DNA from: Lentisphaerae bacterium ADurb.Bin082
Lineage (GTDB): Bacteria; Verrucomicrobiota; Lentisphaeria; Oligosphaerales; Oligosphaeraceae
Reading direction: 5' to 3'
DNA length: 64,000 bases
Assembly (NCBI GenBank): GCA_002070945.1
Contig: MWEG01000073.1
Location: forward strand, 1 to 64,000
A program made the position numbers and the translations under genes. Below the pieces are notes generated by a model. It ran no database searches, was not told the DNA's origin, and worked only from the letters and a program-made list of their open reading frames with translations. Shown piece by piece: positions 26,051-34,674 of the stretch (positions are counted from its first letter, which is position 1; every line of letters starts with the position of its first letter).

Positions 26051-27184
26051 CTATCCGCCCCGGGCAGCCGTCTGCCGGAGGAGCGGCAGGGCCGTTTCCG
26101 CCCAGCGCCGCCAGGTATACTGCCGGGCGTGCGCCTGTCCTTGCTCGCGAAGTTCGCTTTGGCGGGAGGGCGACGCCATCACCTGGCGCATGGCTGTTGC
26201 CAAGGCGTCGGCATCACCGACTGGCGCAGATACTCCGGCGCCGCCGGCCGCTTCGGCAACGGCCGGGTGATCGCTATGAATGACCACAGTCCCGGCCGCC
26301 ATCGCTTCCAGCACCGGCAAGCCAAATCCCTCGCACAACGACGGAAAGACGAAAGCGACGGCATGCTGATAGAGCGCTGGCAGAACCTCTGCCGCGACCG
26401 ACCCCAGCCAGACCACCTGGTTCGACGGCATCCAATTTCTGATCCGGTCAACGACCGCGCCGCACTTCCAGGCGGCGCGACCGGCAATGACCAGCCGCGC
26501 CGCTGGCGTCCCTGGCTGCCGCGCAAAAGCGTCAAGCAGGATGTCAATGCCTTTTTTCGGCTCCAGGTTGCCCACGAAAAGCCAATACGGCTCTCCTTCC
26601 GAGAAAGGAAGGAAGGCAGGCCATGAACTCGGCGCCGAAAAGCGCTCGCTGTCAACGCCAAGCGGCGACACCACAATCCGGGCGGAGGGAATGCCCCACA
26701 GCGCCCGCAGGCGGTCAGCGCCGTGGTGGGTGGACACCAGGTTGACGGCGGCATTTTTAATGCTGTGCGGCAGCAGCAGGCGTATATGCGCGGCATTGCG
26801 CCAAGAACATAGCCGGGGATGGTCTATGGCAATGACATCATGGACATTGAGCAGGTAAGGCACAGGACAGCGCCAAGGCGCGGTGTACGCCCCGGCATGC
26901 AGTGCCGAAATCCGACGCTGCCGCAGCAGGCGGGGCAAGCAGAGTTGCTGCCAAGCGATCCGAAGGGTTCTCCCAGCCTTGAACGGCGGACAAGCAAACA
27001 CCGGCGCCTGCCGTTCCGCCGCCAGGCGGGCAAGGCCGTCGTCCCCGGTGATGATCGCCGCTTCTCCCGGGCGCCATAGTTCCAGCAGCGCAGCGGCCTG
27101 CTCCCGCACAGCGTTCTGTACCCCCGTAAAAGGCGGCTGGACTACGGAGGCGTCAAAGGCGATGGCTGGTGATTCACAGGACAT
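26051..27184 (-). CDS. Glycosyltransferase family 4
   Basis: 377 residues. The C-terminal GT-B domain has LFVGNLEPKKGIDILLDAF, RLVIAGRAAWKC and the EX7E-type motif (FVFPSLCEGFGLPVLEAMA), all typical of GT4 retaining transferases using nucleotide sugars. The N-terminal acceptor domain contains PPFTGVQNAVREQA. There is no membrane segment, so it is probably peripheral to the inner membrane. It is separate from the larger polysaccharide cluster at 45-55 kb, and its product is not identifiable. Confidence 0.87.
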   Translation of the reverse strand: MSCESPAIAFDASVVQPPFTGVQNAVREQAAALLELWRPGEAAIITGDDGLARLAAERQAPVFACPPFKAGRTLRIAWQQLCLPRLLRQRRISALHAGAYTAPWRCPVPYLLNVHDVIAIDHPRLCSWRNAAHIRLLLPHSIKNAAVNLVSTHHGADRLRALWGIPSARIVVSPLGVDSERFSAPSSWPAFLPFSEGEPYWLFVGNLEPKKGIDILLDAFARQPGTPAARLVIAGRAAWKCGAVVDRIRNWMPSNQVVWLGSVAAEVLPALYQHAVAFVFPSLCEGFGLPVLEAMAAGTVVIHSDHPAVAEAAGGAGVSAPVGDADALATAMRQVMASPSRQSELREQGQAHARQYTWRRWAETALPLLRQTAARGG

Positions 27185-27253
27185 GCAATGTTTCCCGTTC
27201 CGGCATGAGCGTCATCGTGTCGATGTCTCCTGGGGCTGGCTCGCCGCCCGGCG

Positions 27254-27586
27254 TCAAGGCAACGCCGGGGACGGCAACGGCGGATTAATCGCCCAGTACT
27301 CATACGCTGGCGTCTCGTAGGGATGAGCCCGGAGCAGCGCCTGCAACACAGCGGCCAGGCAGGCTTCCTCGCACACCATTTCAACCCGCAACTCTTCCAG
27401 GATTTCCAGGCGATTCAGCTCGCCCTTGGCTGGCCGGCTGCCGGCTAAAGGCCGGAACTGGCCGCAGCCGGAAACCTGCCAGCAGCAATGGTCGTAAGAC
27501 CCAATCCGGCCGGCGCCAGCCGAGAACATGGCCGCCTTGACGCGCTCCGCATCCTCCGGCGGAACAAAAAATGCAATTTTATACAT
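27254..27586 (-). CDS. Small YqfO/NIF3 insert-like (CutA/PII-fold) protein
   Basis: 110 residues beginning MYKIAFFVPPEDAERVKAAM and containing GAGRIGSYDHCCWQ and AHPYETPAYEYW. These match the PII/CutA-like domain inserted in NIF3-family proteins, here as a stand-alone protein. The full NIF3 metal-centre part is absent. The molecular function is unknown. It is divergently transcribed from the GHMP kinase gene across a 162-base AT-rich gap that must hold both promoters. Confidence 0.75.
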   Translation of the reverse strand: MYKIAFFVPPEDAERVKAAMFSAGAGRIGSYDHCCWQVSGCGQFRPLAGSRPAKGELNRLEILEELRVEMVCEEACLAAVLQALLRAHPYETPAYEYWAINPPLPSPALP

Positions 27587-27748
27587 CCTCTGCGGTTGCC
27601 TTTCCTCTGCTCTACCTGGTCAAGCTGCCTCTGTCAAGTCGGCTTTTCACGGGGCAACGGGTTGTTAAGACGTCATACATGAATTATTTTATTAGTTTTA
27701 TACAAAATTACCAACCATCAACACGAAATAAGATGCTGAGGTCTTGGC

Positions 27749-28750
27749 ATGATACTGCGAATTCAGACTTACGGCCGGGCTGGTCTGCTGGGCAATCCGT
27801 CGGACGGATACTATGGCAAGACGATCGCCCTGGCTCTGAAGGCGTTTCCGGTCACGGTGACCATCTATGAAAGTCCGGAAATCCACATCGCCCCGAACGT
27901 GGAGGACAACAGCGACTACCCCAGCTTAGAGGCGATGGTCCAGGAAATCGACCGTTTTGGCTACTATGGCGGAATCCGCCTGGTGAAGGCCACCTGCCGG
28001 CAATTCTTCAAGCACTGCCAGGAACACGGCATCGCCATTCCGGAGCGCAATTTCACCCTGCGCTACCAGTCTACGGTGCCGCAGCTGGTCGGCTTGGGCG
28101 GCTCCAGCGCCATCTGCACAGCGGCCTTCAAAGCCTTGCTCTCCTTCTACGAAATCAAATCCATTCCCCTGGAAATCATGCCGACTTTATGCTGGCAGGC
28201 GGAAGACGAACTCGGCATCAACTGCGGCATGCAAGACCGGGTCATCCAAATTTACAACGGCCTGGTCTACATGAATTTCGAAGAAAAATTCTTCACTGCA
28301 CACCGACACGGCCGCTATGAACGCCTGGACCCTGCCCTGCTGCCGCCGCTGTATTTGGCCTACGACCCCAACCGAGCCGAATTCTCTGGCAACTATCACA
28401 AAAAGCTGCGAGTCCTATATGATGCCAAAAAGCAGGACTTATCAGCTGCCATGCGGGAATTCGCTGATATCGCCGAGCAGGGCCGGCAAGCCCTGCTTGA
28501 CCGCAACCACGCCTTGCTGGCAACCCTGATCAATGCCAATTTTGACCTGCGCTGCCGCGTTTTACCTGTATCGGAGATGAACGCCCGGATGGTTTACCAG
28601 GCGCGCAAATCCGGCGCCTCGGCCAAATTCACTGGCAGCGGCGGCGCCATCATCGGCACCTACGATTCCGAGGAAATGTACGACAATCTGCAGCGCGACC
28701 TGGAAGAGATCGGCTGCGCCGTGGTGAAAGTCACCGTGGCGACTGATTAA
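27749..28750 (+). CDS. GHMP-family sugar kinase (glucuronokinase/heptose-kinase-like)
   Basis: 333 residues. RAGLLGNPSDGYYGKTIA near the start matches glucuronokinase-type GHMP kinases. The ATP-binding motif 2 is QLVGLGGSSAICTAA near residue 110, and the third motif region is GASAKFTGSGGAIIGTY near the C-terminus. It should phosphorylate the anomeric hydroxyl of a sugar or sugar acid. AGGT lies seven bases before the ATG. It could be a D-glucuronate-1-kinase, useful in a genome rich in polysaccharide lyases and heparinases, but the related manno-heptose kinases cannot be excluded. Confidence 0.8.
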   Translation: MILRIQTYGRAGLLGNPSDGYYGKTIALALKAFPVTVTIYESPEIHIAPNVEDNSDYPSLEAMVQEIDRFGYYGGIRLVKATCRQFFKHCQEHGIAIPERNFTLRYQSTVPQLVGLGGSSAICTAAFKALLSFYEIKSIPLEIMPTLCWQAEDELGINCGMQDRVIQIYNGLVYMNFEEKFFTAHRHGRYERLDPALLPPLYLAYDPNRAEFSGNYHKKLRVLYDAKKQDLSAAMREFADIAEQGRQALLDRNHALLATLINANFDLRCRVLPVSEMNARMVYQARKSGASAKFTGSGGAIIGTYDSEEMYDNLQRDLEEIGCAVVKVTVATD

Positions 28751-28821
28751 ACCAGAACGAAAAGGGCTGCGGCGGCCAAAAACAAGAATATGCCGAGACG
28801 ACGAACTGCTCGAAGGACTTC

Positions 28822-31800
28822 ATGACTGACTCGACGGAACAAGCAAACCAGACCTTGGCGGCAGGAACGCTGGTCAACGGCTATCGCATTGAGCGGGAGC
28901 TTGGCCGCGGCGCCATGTCGGTCGTCTATCTGGCTCAACAGCTTGATCTGCAACGCCCGGTGGCGCTGAAGGTGCTGGCCGCAGACTTGGCGGCGGACAA
29001 GGAATACGTGACCCGCTTCTTCAATGAGGCCCGAGCTGCGGCGGCCTTGTCTCACCCGAACATCATCCAAGCCTATGACGCTGGCGTGGCCGAAGGCGAC
29101 CTCTACTATTTCTGCATGGAATTCGTGGAAGGTGAAACGCTGCTCGAACGCATTGAGCGGGAGGAGCGCCTGCCTTTAGACGAAAGCCTGAAAATTGCCA
29201 GGGAAATAGCCGACGCCCTGAACTTCGGATACCAGCGCTACAAATTCACTCATGGCGACATCAAGCCAGACAATATCATGATCAACCTCCAAGGGCAGGC
29301 CAAGCTGGCTGACTTCGGTTTGGCCAAGGTCGAAGGACACGACTATGACGGTTCGGAGGTCATGCTGACTCCCCTTTACGCTCCGCCGGAGCTGATCCGG
29401 GGCGAGCGCCGTCCTGGCGATTGCCGGGGGGACATCTATGCCTTTGGCGCGACGCTGTATCACATCATCGCCGGGTCGCCGCCGTTTCCGGGAACCCATG
29501 CCCATAGCGTCATGGATCGTCATTTGCATGAAAACCCCGAACCGCTGCGCCTGCGTTATCCGAAAGCGCCCCTGGGCCTGTCTGACCTGGTCAGCCGCAT
29601 GTTAGCCAAGGATCCGGAACGCCGACCACAGGACTGGGAGGAGGTGCTGGCCGGTCTCCGGCAATGCCAGCAATATCTGGCCAACCTGGCTTCCTCCAAT
29701 GGCGGCGGCCACGTCAAAAAGCCTTTCCTCATCAAGCCGAGCGCAGCAGCCGAGGGTTCAGCCGCCATTCCACCCCGGCCGATTTCCCTGGCCGGCAGCG
29801 TCGGCAAAATGCGGTCTTTGACCTGGATGCTGATTCTGATCGGCCTGGTCTGCTGCCTGGCTTTGGCCGCCCTGGCGGCAGTCATAACCAAAAACAAGCG
29901 GAAAGCAGCGCCGCCCCCGGTGGTGATTCAACTGGTCCCGCCGCCTGAACAGCCTGCGAACGGAACGTTGACAGCAAATGCTGCCCAGCCTGACGACACA
30001 GTCGAGTCGGTCGATGACAACGTCCCGACCTACAACGCAACACCGGAAACCGCAGCTGAGCCGCCCCCAAAGCTGCCGACAGCAGACCATCAGGCCGAAC
30101 CGACCGCACCGCCTGAACCTGCCAACGCCGCTGCATCGGCCGACACGGCCGACGTAACCGACAGACAGCCAGCCACGCCGGCGCCCCCGGCGTTCCAGCT
30201 GCGTCCGCCGATGACGGCAATCGCCCTGCCCCGCCATCAACACCAGCGCGACCAGGAAGTCTGGATTGATGCCGCCCAATGCCTGGGCCGCCTGCAGTAC
30301 GACCTCAGCCAAAACACCCCGGTCGAACCGATGATGCAAGCTGTCCAGGAATGGCTTTCCAGCCACCAACAGGGCAATGAGGCCGTCGTTTTCATGCGCT
30401 TCATCCACGATGTCGCCTTGCCCGCCCTAGAGGAATTGAAGGCCAAACTCGTCCAGAACAAGGACACCCTCATTGGCTCTTCCATGCAGACGCGCCGGAA
30501 ACAGACGGTCGTCATCCACGACATCACCTTTGTCAGCATCGAGGTTGACGCCATGCTTGCTGGCGACCGGGGCAGATACCGTCAGTCTCTGCGTTGGAAT
30601 CAGGCCAGGCACGAAGGCATTGTCGAAGACTTGTGTCGACTTTTGTACCTGCGTCCTGGTGCTTCTCTGGCCGACTTGCGGCCTCTGCTTGCCTACATGG
30701 CTTTCACTGGCCGTCCTCAGGAAATCAGCCGGCTCCTGCAAGCGCATCCAGAGTCCCCGGAACGCCGGCATTGGGAAATGCTTCCCAAAATGGAAGCCTG
30801 GGCCGGCAAAACTGAGGCGGATGGGCTCAGGGCCTGGCAACGCCTGCAACAAGCCTGCCTTGATGGCAACCCCACGGCTGCCTATTCCCTGGCGCTCCGG
30901 CTGCGCAAGGGCAGCACGACTATCGCTGGCTTATACCGTGAACAGCTCGACGACCTGCTCAATCGCTGTCGGCCTTTTGTTCCCGAGCAGCAAGGCGGCG
31001 AGCTGCTTCGCCAGGCGCAGGCGGCTATCCAGATGGATCAATATACCGATGCCTTGGCGCCCCTGCTTCTGGCCCAAGCCCGCTTTGGACTGGCCGACTT
31101 TCCCGAGAAAAGCGGTTTGTCCCAGCGGCTGCGCTCGCTCCTGGCGAAGCTGCCAGCCGAGTCCTGGCTAGGCGAAGCGGAGCTTACGCAGATGAGCTTG
31201 GTGCCCTTTGTTTTTCAGCGCCGTCCCGCGCCCTGGCCAGCCTGGGCCGCCATCGCCTGCCGGGAAGCAGCGAATAGCGAACGACGCGGCCTCCGCGAAA
31301 ATCCTGGCCTGGCTCAAATGGCGGAATGGTCACAGCTGGAAATGGGCGAATGGACAGGTCCCCTGGCCAAACTGGAAAAGAAGCAGCTGTCTATCAGCGG
31401 CTTAGAGGATCCAATCCAGAGACTGGCGGCCATCTTCGGCGCCGGGCTGCTACAGGAAAGATTCGGCGCCAACTTGCGCCAAGCGGAAAACACCCTTGGC
31501 CAGCTGGCGACCGCCGCCAAACAGATTGACAATGCGCGTTCCCTGGAAGCGATGACCCTGCCTGTCCGATACGCCCTGCTCACGCGAGTGAATGGCCGCC
31601 GCCAGCCGCAAGACCACGTACTCCAGACGCCCGGCCCGCTCCCAGCTGGCAACGCCAACGCCCTCCGAACATTCCTTCTGCTGACCGTGACTACTTTCCT
31701 GGAAGCCGACGACCAAGACGCCATCAAGGCCTTCCGGCAGGCGCTGAAAACCGAAGCGGCGGCTCACGGCGACCAGAATCCCTGGCCGTTCCAGCAGCTG

Positions 31801-32481
31801 TCCACAGCCTTGCAGAAGCTTGACAAGCCGAGCCAGGAAGTCGATATCATGTCCTCCCCGCCTGGTAGCGAATTGTCCATCGCCTGGCTGCGTTTGCGTC
31901 TGGCCAGTTCTGGCCAGGCTCGCCTGTCCAGTTCCAGCGACCAGCCCTTCATGGAGCTGGTCGAAGCGGACGCTGCTGGCTGGCCGCTGGATGGCGGCGA
32001 GCTGGTCTATACCTGGCTGCTGCGGCGCTGCGCTGACTTGATTGCCGTCGGCGATCTCGAAGGCGCCTGCCAAAAAGTGGAATGGTGCCTGTCCCTGCCC
32101 TACAGCTGCCTATTCCCATATTACGCCCGGCTCCATTTTCTGAAAGCCGGAATCTGCCTTCTGGGCGGCAGTCGAGGCGCCCTGGAAACAGCGGCCGTCT
32201 GCGCCCATGCGGCAACCGTCGCCTCTGAAACGGAAAAATGGTTTCTCGCCGCCATCGCCAAGCGGGACGCTCCTGACGCTGCCTTGGCTCGCTTGTCGGC
32301 AGACCATCCTGCCCAGTACTGGTGTCACTGGCTGGCCGTCTGCCTTGCTGCGGGCGATTTTCCCGGCAGCGTCGACAGCCGGCTCGCCGCCATGGGGCCG
32401 CACGCCTTAACCCTGGCGGAAAAGCGCCTTCACAACGCCCTTGGCGCCTTCCTGCACGCCATCAACACCAACACACCGTAG
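28822..32481 (+). CDS. Transmembrane Ser/Thr protein kinase with large C-terminal domain
   Basis: 1219 residues. The kinase domain (about 15-290) has the P-loop LGRGAMSVVYLA, VALKVL lysine, HGDIKPDN catalytic loop near residue 144, DFG near 164 and APPEL. The usual HRD is HGD, so this is a non-RD kinase that needs no activation-loop arginine. A single membrane helix (about 333-353) is followed by a Pro/Ala-rich linker (370-460) and a roughly 750-residue helical, TPR-like extracytoplasmic part of no recognised family. It is located just upstream of mcsA-mcsB-clpC, with 40 bases between its stop and the mcsA start, so co-transcription and stress-related signalling are possible. Confidence 0.87.
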   Translation: MTDSTEQANQTLAAGTLVNGYRIERELGRGAMSVVYLAQQLDLQRPVALKVLAADLAADKEYVTRFFNEARAAAALSHPNIIQAYDAGVAEGDLYYFCMEFVEGETLLERIEREERLPLDESLKIAREIADALNFGYQRYKFTHGDIKPDNIMINLQGQAKLADFGLAKVEGHDYDGSEVMLTPLYAPPELIRGERRPGDCRGDIYAFGATLYHIIAGSPPFPGTHAHSVMDRHLHENPEPLRLRYPKAPLGLSDLVSRMLAKDPERRPQDWEEVLAGLRQCQQYLANLASSNGGGHVKKPFLIKPSAAAEGSAAIPPRPISLAGSVGKMRSLTWMLILIGLVCCLALAALAAVITKNKRKAAPPPVVIQLVPPPEQPANGTLTANAAQPDDTVESVDDNVPTYNATPETAAEPPPKLPTADHQAEPTAPPEPANAAASADTADVTDRQPATPAPPAFQLRPPMTAIALPRHQHQRDQEVWIDAAQCLGRLQYDLSQNTPVEPMMQAVQEWLSSHQQGNEAVVFMRFIHDVALPALEELKAKLVQNKDTLIGSSMQTRRKQTVVIHDITFVSIEVDAMLAGDRGRYRQSLRWNQARHEGIVEDLCRLLYLRPGASLADLRPLLAYMAFTGRPQEISRLLQAHPESPERRHWEMLPKMEAWAGKTEADGLRAWQRLQQACLDGNPTAAYSLALRLRKGSTTIAGLYREQLDDLLNRCRPFVPEQQGGELLRQAQAAIQMDQYTDALAPLLLAQARFGLADFPEKSGLSQRLRSLLAKLPAESWLGEAELTQMSLVPFVFQRRPAPWPAWAAIACREAANSERRGLRENPGLAQMAEWSQLEMGEWTGPLAKLEKKQLSISGLEDPIQRLAAIFGAGLLQERFGANLRQAENTLGQLATAAKQIDNARSLEAMTLPVRYALLTRVNGRRQPQDHVLQTPGPLPAGNANALRTFLLLTVTTFLEADDQDAIKAFRQALKTEAAAHGDQNPWPFQQLSTALQKLDKPSQEVDIMSSPPGSELSIAWLRLRLASSGQARLSSSSDQPFMELVEADAAGWPLDGGELVYTWLLRRCADLIAVGDLEGACQKVEWCLSLPYSCLFPYYARLHFLKAGICLLGGSRGALETAAVCAHAATVASETEKWFLAAIAKRDAPDAALARLSADHPAQYWCHWLAVCLAAGDFPGSVDSRLAAMGPHALTLAEKRLHNALGAFLHAINTNTP

Positions 32482-32521
32482 TCCAAGCTCGCCCTCTCCG
32501 CCTAATCCGAGGAACATCGAC

Positions 32522-33055
32522 ATGTTATGCGACCATTGTCATAAACGTGAAGCCAGCATCTTCATCCGAGAACATGGCCCGAGCGGCCAGCATTCGCTCA
32601 ACCTCTGCCAAAAATGCGCTATGCGGCAATTCCTGGACGCGCAAAGCGGGCACTTGCACGATTTTCTCGGCAACATCAGCAAATTGCTCTCCCACGTAGA
32701 TGATTCCGACGCGGAGAAGCTGCTTTTGGCTCTGCAGGGTGCTTCCGGCAAGACGCCGCCCTGTCCGCATTGCAATCGCCGCGAATCCGAGTTGGAAGAA
32801 ACTTGGGAGCTCGGTTGCGCCGAATGCGCGACGAATTTCCAGGCTTTGATCGACCTCCGCTTGCATGCCCTGGGCAAGGTTTGGCCACCCACTGAAGCCA
32901 GGCCTCAGCCCTCCACCCAACTGGCTGTTGACACGAAAAAGGAAATCGCCCGGTTGACTGCGGAACTTCGCCAAGCGGTGCGCCGGGAAGAGTATGAGCG
33001 GGCGGCTCTGCTGCGTGACCAGCTGAAGGCTCTGAAGGCGGAAGATAAGGGCTGA
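32522..33055 (+). CDS. mcsA: McsA-like protein (arginine-kinase activator, UvrB/UvrC motif protein)
   Basis: 177 residues from the ATG at 32522, with GAGGAA upstream; an earlier in-frame start lies inside the preceding kinase gene. Four Cys pairs (CDHC at 3-6, CQKC near 30, CPHC near 80, CAEC near 100) form two zinc sites. A UVR coiled-coil motif (about 138-173) ends the protein (EIARLTAELRQAVRREEYER). In Firmicutes McsA activates the arginine kinase McsB and links it to ClpC. The adjacent mcsB and nearby clpC give the same context here. It is four bases from mcsB. Confidence 0.85.
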   Translation: MLCDHCHKREASIFIREHGPSGQHSLNLCQKCAMRQFLDAQSGHLHDFLGNISKLLSHVDDSDAEKLLLALQGASGKTPPCPHCNRRESELEETWELGCAECATNFQALIDLRLHALGKVWPPTEARPQPSTQLAVDTKKEIARLTAELRQAVRREEYERAALLRDQLKALKAEDKG

Positions 33056-33058
33056 ACC

Positions 33059-34141
33059 ATGCAAGGCAACTGGCTCAACGAATTTGCGTGTCGCCGCCCG
33101 CTCTGGTTGCCTGTCGACGACCTGTCTCCGCGCATGGTCCTCGCCAGCCGGGTCAGCATTTCCCGGAACCTGCGCGGCATGCTGTTCACCCCCTTCGCCG
33201 GCCAGGAGAAAACCGCCGAGACCGTCTGCCACATCCTGCATTCGGAAATCTCCCGGCTTCCAGGATGGGACGATGTGACCGAACTAGAGCCGCGCCTGAT
33301 GCCTCCCGACCATCGGGCTTTTCTGCGCGAACGTGGATTGTTCCGGGACTCCTTCTGCCAAATTGCGCATGACGGACTGGCCATGCTGCGCAAGGACGAA
33401 CAAGGCTGCTGCTTTTGCAACGACCGCGACCACCTGCGCGTGATGTATTGGTCTAACAGATTGGAGCTGAACAAATTGCAGAATTCATGCCAACAATTTG
33501 TCGACGCGCTCGCCAAACGGCTTGATTTTTGCGAAAACGACTATTACGGGTATCTCTGCCGGGATGTGGATTTATGTGGCGCCGGTGTCTTCATGGAGGT
33601 GCTGCTGCACTTGCCGGCCCTGGTCCTGGTGGAGGCGAACCGCCGGAAAGTGCTGGCGCAGATCACCGATGCTGTCAAGGAATCCGGCAACTTCCTGGAG
33701 GCGCCATCAACTCCTGATCTTGGCGCCGTCTGCATTCTGCGCAGTGGCCACCTTTCCCGCGAAGCCGCCGTCGCCGCGCCAGCCCTGCTGGCCAAGGTGG
33801 CGGAACAAGCCTGCGAATGCGAGTTGAATGAACGCCGCCGCCTGGCCCGCTTGAACCCGGTAGATTTGTATGACTTAGTCAGCCGTGCGCGCGGATTGGC
33901 TCGCAGTGCCTATAAAATGAGCGAGAGCGAAATGCGCAACTGCCTGTCAGCTATATGGTTGGGCAGAGAATACGGCCTTTTTCGCCAGACTGGAACGAGC
34001 AGTGTCCAAGAGCTTTTCGGCAACGCAGGATCAGCAACCATCAGAATGCTCCACCCAGAGGGCATCCAGGGCCAGGAATGGACGGAAGACCTCTGCGCAC
34101 AACTGCGCATCGATATGCTGCGCCAGAACCTGGACCTTTGA
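33059..34141 (+). CDS. mcsB: McsB-like protein arginine kinase homologue with altered catalytic motifs
   Basis: 360 residues, normal McsB length, with conserved N-terminal MVLASRVSISRN, HLRVMYW, HLPALVLVEANR and the C-terminal pArg-binding-type region (LSAIWLGREYG). Motifs needed for catalysis in Bacillus McsB, as recalled, differ. The loop corresponding to GYLTSCPTNxGTG reads GYLCRDVDLCGAG, the NEEDH motif reads NDRDH (residues 121-125), and the second loop with GEGS-like sequence reads FLEAPS. The R-L-R-N pattern is also altered (RVSISRN). This suggests a catalytically dead or divergent kinase that keeps the fold. It directly follows mcsA, and clpC comes after a repeat region. The alignment is by eye and needs a profile check. 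Confidence 0.78.
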   Translation: MQGNWLNEFACRRPLWLPVDDLSPRMVLASRVSISRNLRGMLFTPFAGQEKTAETVCHILHSEISRLPGWDDVTELEPRLMPPDHRAFLRERGLFRDSFCQIAHDGLAMLRKDEQGCCFCNDRDHLRVMYWSNRLELNKLQNSCQQFVDALAKRLDFCENDYYGYLCRDVDLCGAGVFMEVLLHLPALVLVEANRRKVLAQITDAVKESGNFLEAPSTPDLGAVCILRSGHLSREAAVAAPALLAKVAEQACECELNERRRLARLNPVDLYDLVSRARGLARSAYKMSESEMRNCLSAIWLGREYGLFRQTGTSSVQELFGNAGSATIRMLHPEGIQGQEWTEDLCAQLRIDMLRQNLDL

Positions 34142-34272
34142 CCAGCAGCCCAAAACACACGCCATTACAAGGGCGTCGAGCCTAACTTGCCAGCGCCTGA
34201 GCCGTCGGCGACCACCTTGTCAGCTCACCTTGAAAAGGGACACCAGAAGGAACCCCTGATATTGGTGACGGT

Positions 34273-34447
34273 CAAAGAATAGGGGCGAGAAGCAGAATGC
34301 TGAATGCAGAATGCTGAATGCAGAATGCTGAATGCAGAATGCTGAATGCTGAATGCTGAATGCTGAATGCTGAATGCTGAATGCTGAATGCTGAGGCGCA
34401 TTTATCATTCATCATTCATCATTCATCATTCGTTAAGGGCGAGGGGC
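34273..34447. repeat. Heptamer-array element, copy 3 (inverted, expanded)
   Basis: AGGGGCGAG, then GAATGCA/GAATGCT heptamers repeated about 14 times (34291-34394), the linker GAGGCGCATTT, and ATCATTC x4 (about 34403-34431), closing with GTTAAGGGCGAGGGG. It is the inverse of the 4740 and 6148 elements with a longer array and a different second heptamer. Confidence 0.8.
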
Positions 34448-34499
34448 ATGATGCGAACCGGAGTCCTCGTCCCAAAGGCACTTTTCAGCGCCGCCGTGA

Positions 34500-34529
34500 T
34501 TGGCCAAAAGCCGGTTTAGGAATTATATT
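34500..34529 (+). promoter_or_regulatory. Possible clpC promoter
   Basis: TTGGCC (34500-34505), an 18-base spacer and TATATT (34524-34529), about 146 bases before the clpC start. It is weaker than consensus. No CIRCE or CtsR-type operator is visible near it. Confidence 0.35.
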
Positions 34530-34674
34530 TATAGGGTTGGGTTTGTCAAGCTGTCTTTGTCATGGCAGGCTTGGCAAATGCAGATGGAGCAGCTGGGAAG
34601 CGCGGTGCCAGCCGGGTCGGTTCAACCGGGTGCGGCGCTGAGGGGTTCCCAGAGGAAAATATGGAGGAGAAGCT

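Noticed and set aside
34273-34447. CRISPR array
   Set aside because: Seven-base units repeated in direct tandem without spacers; it is a VNTR.
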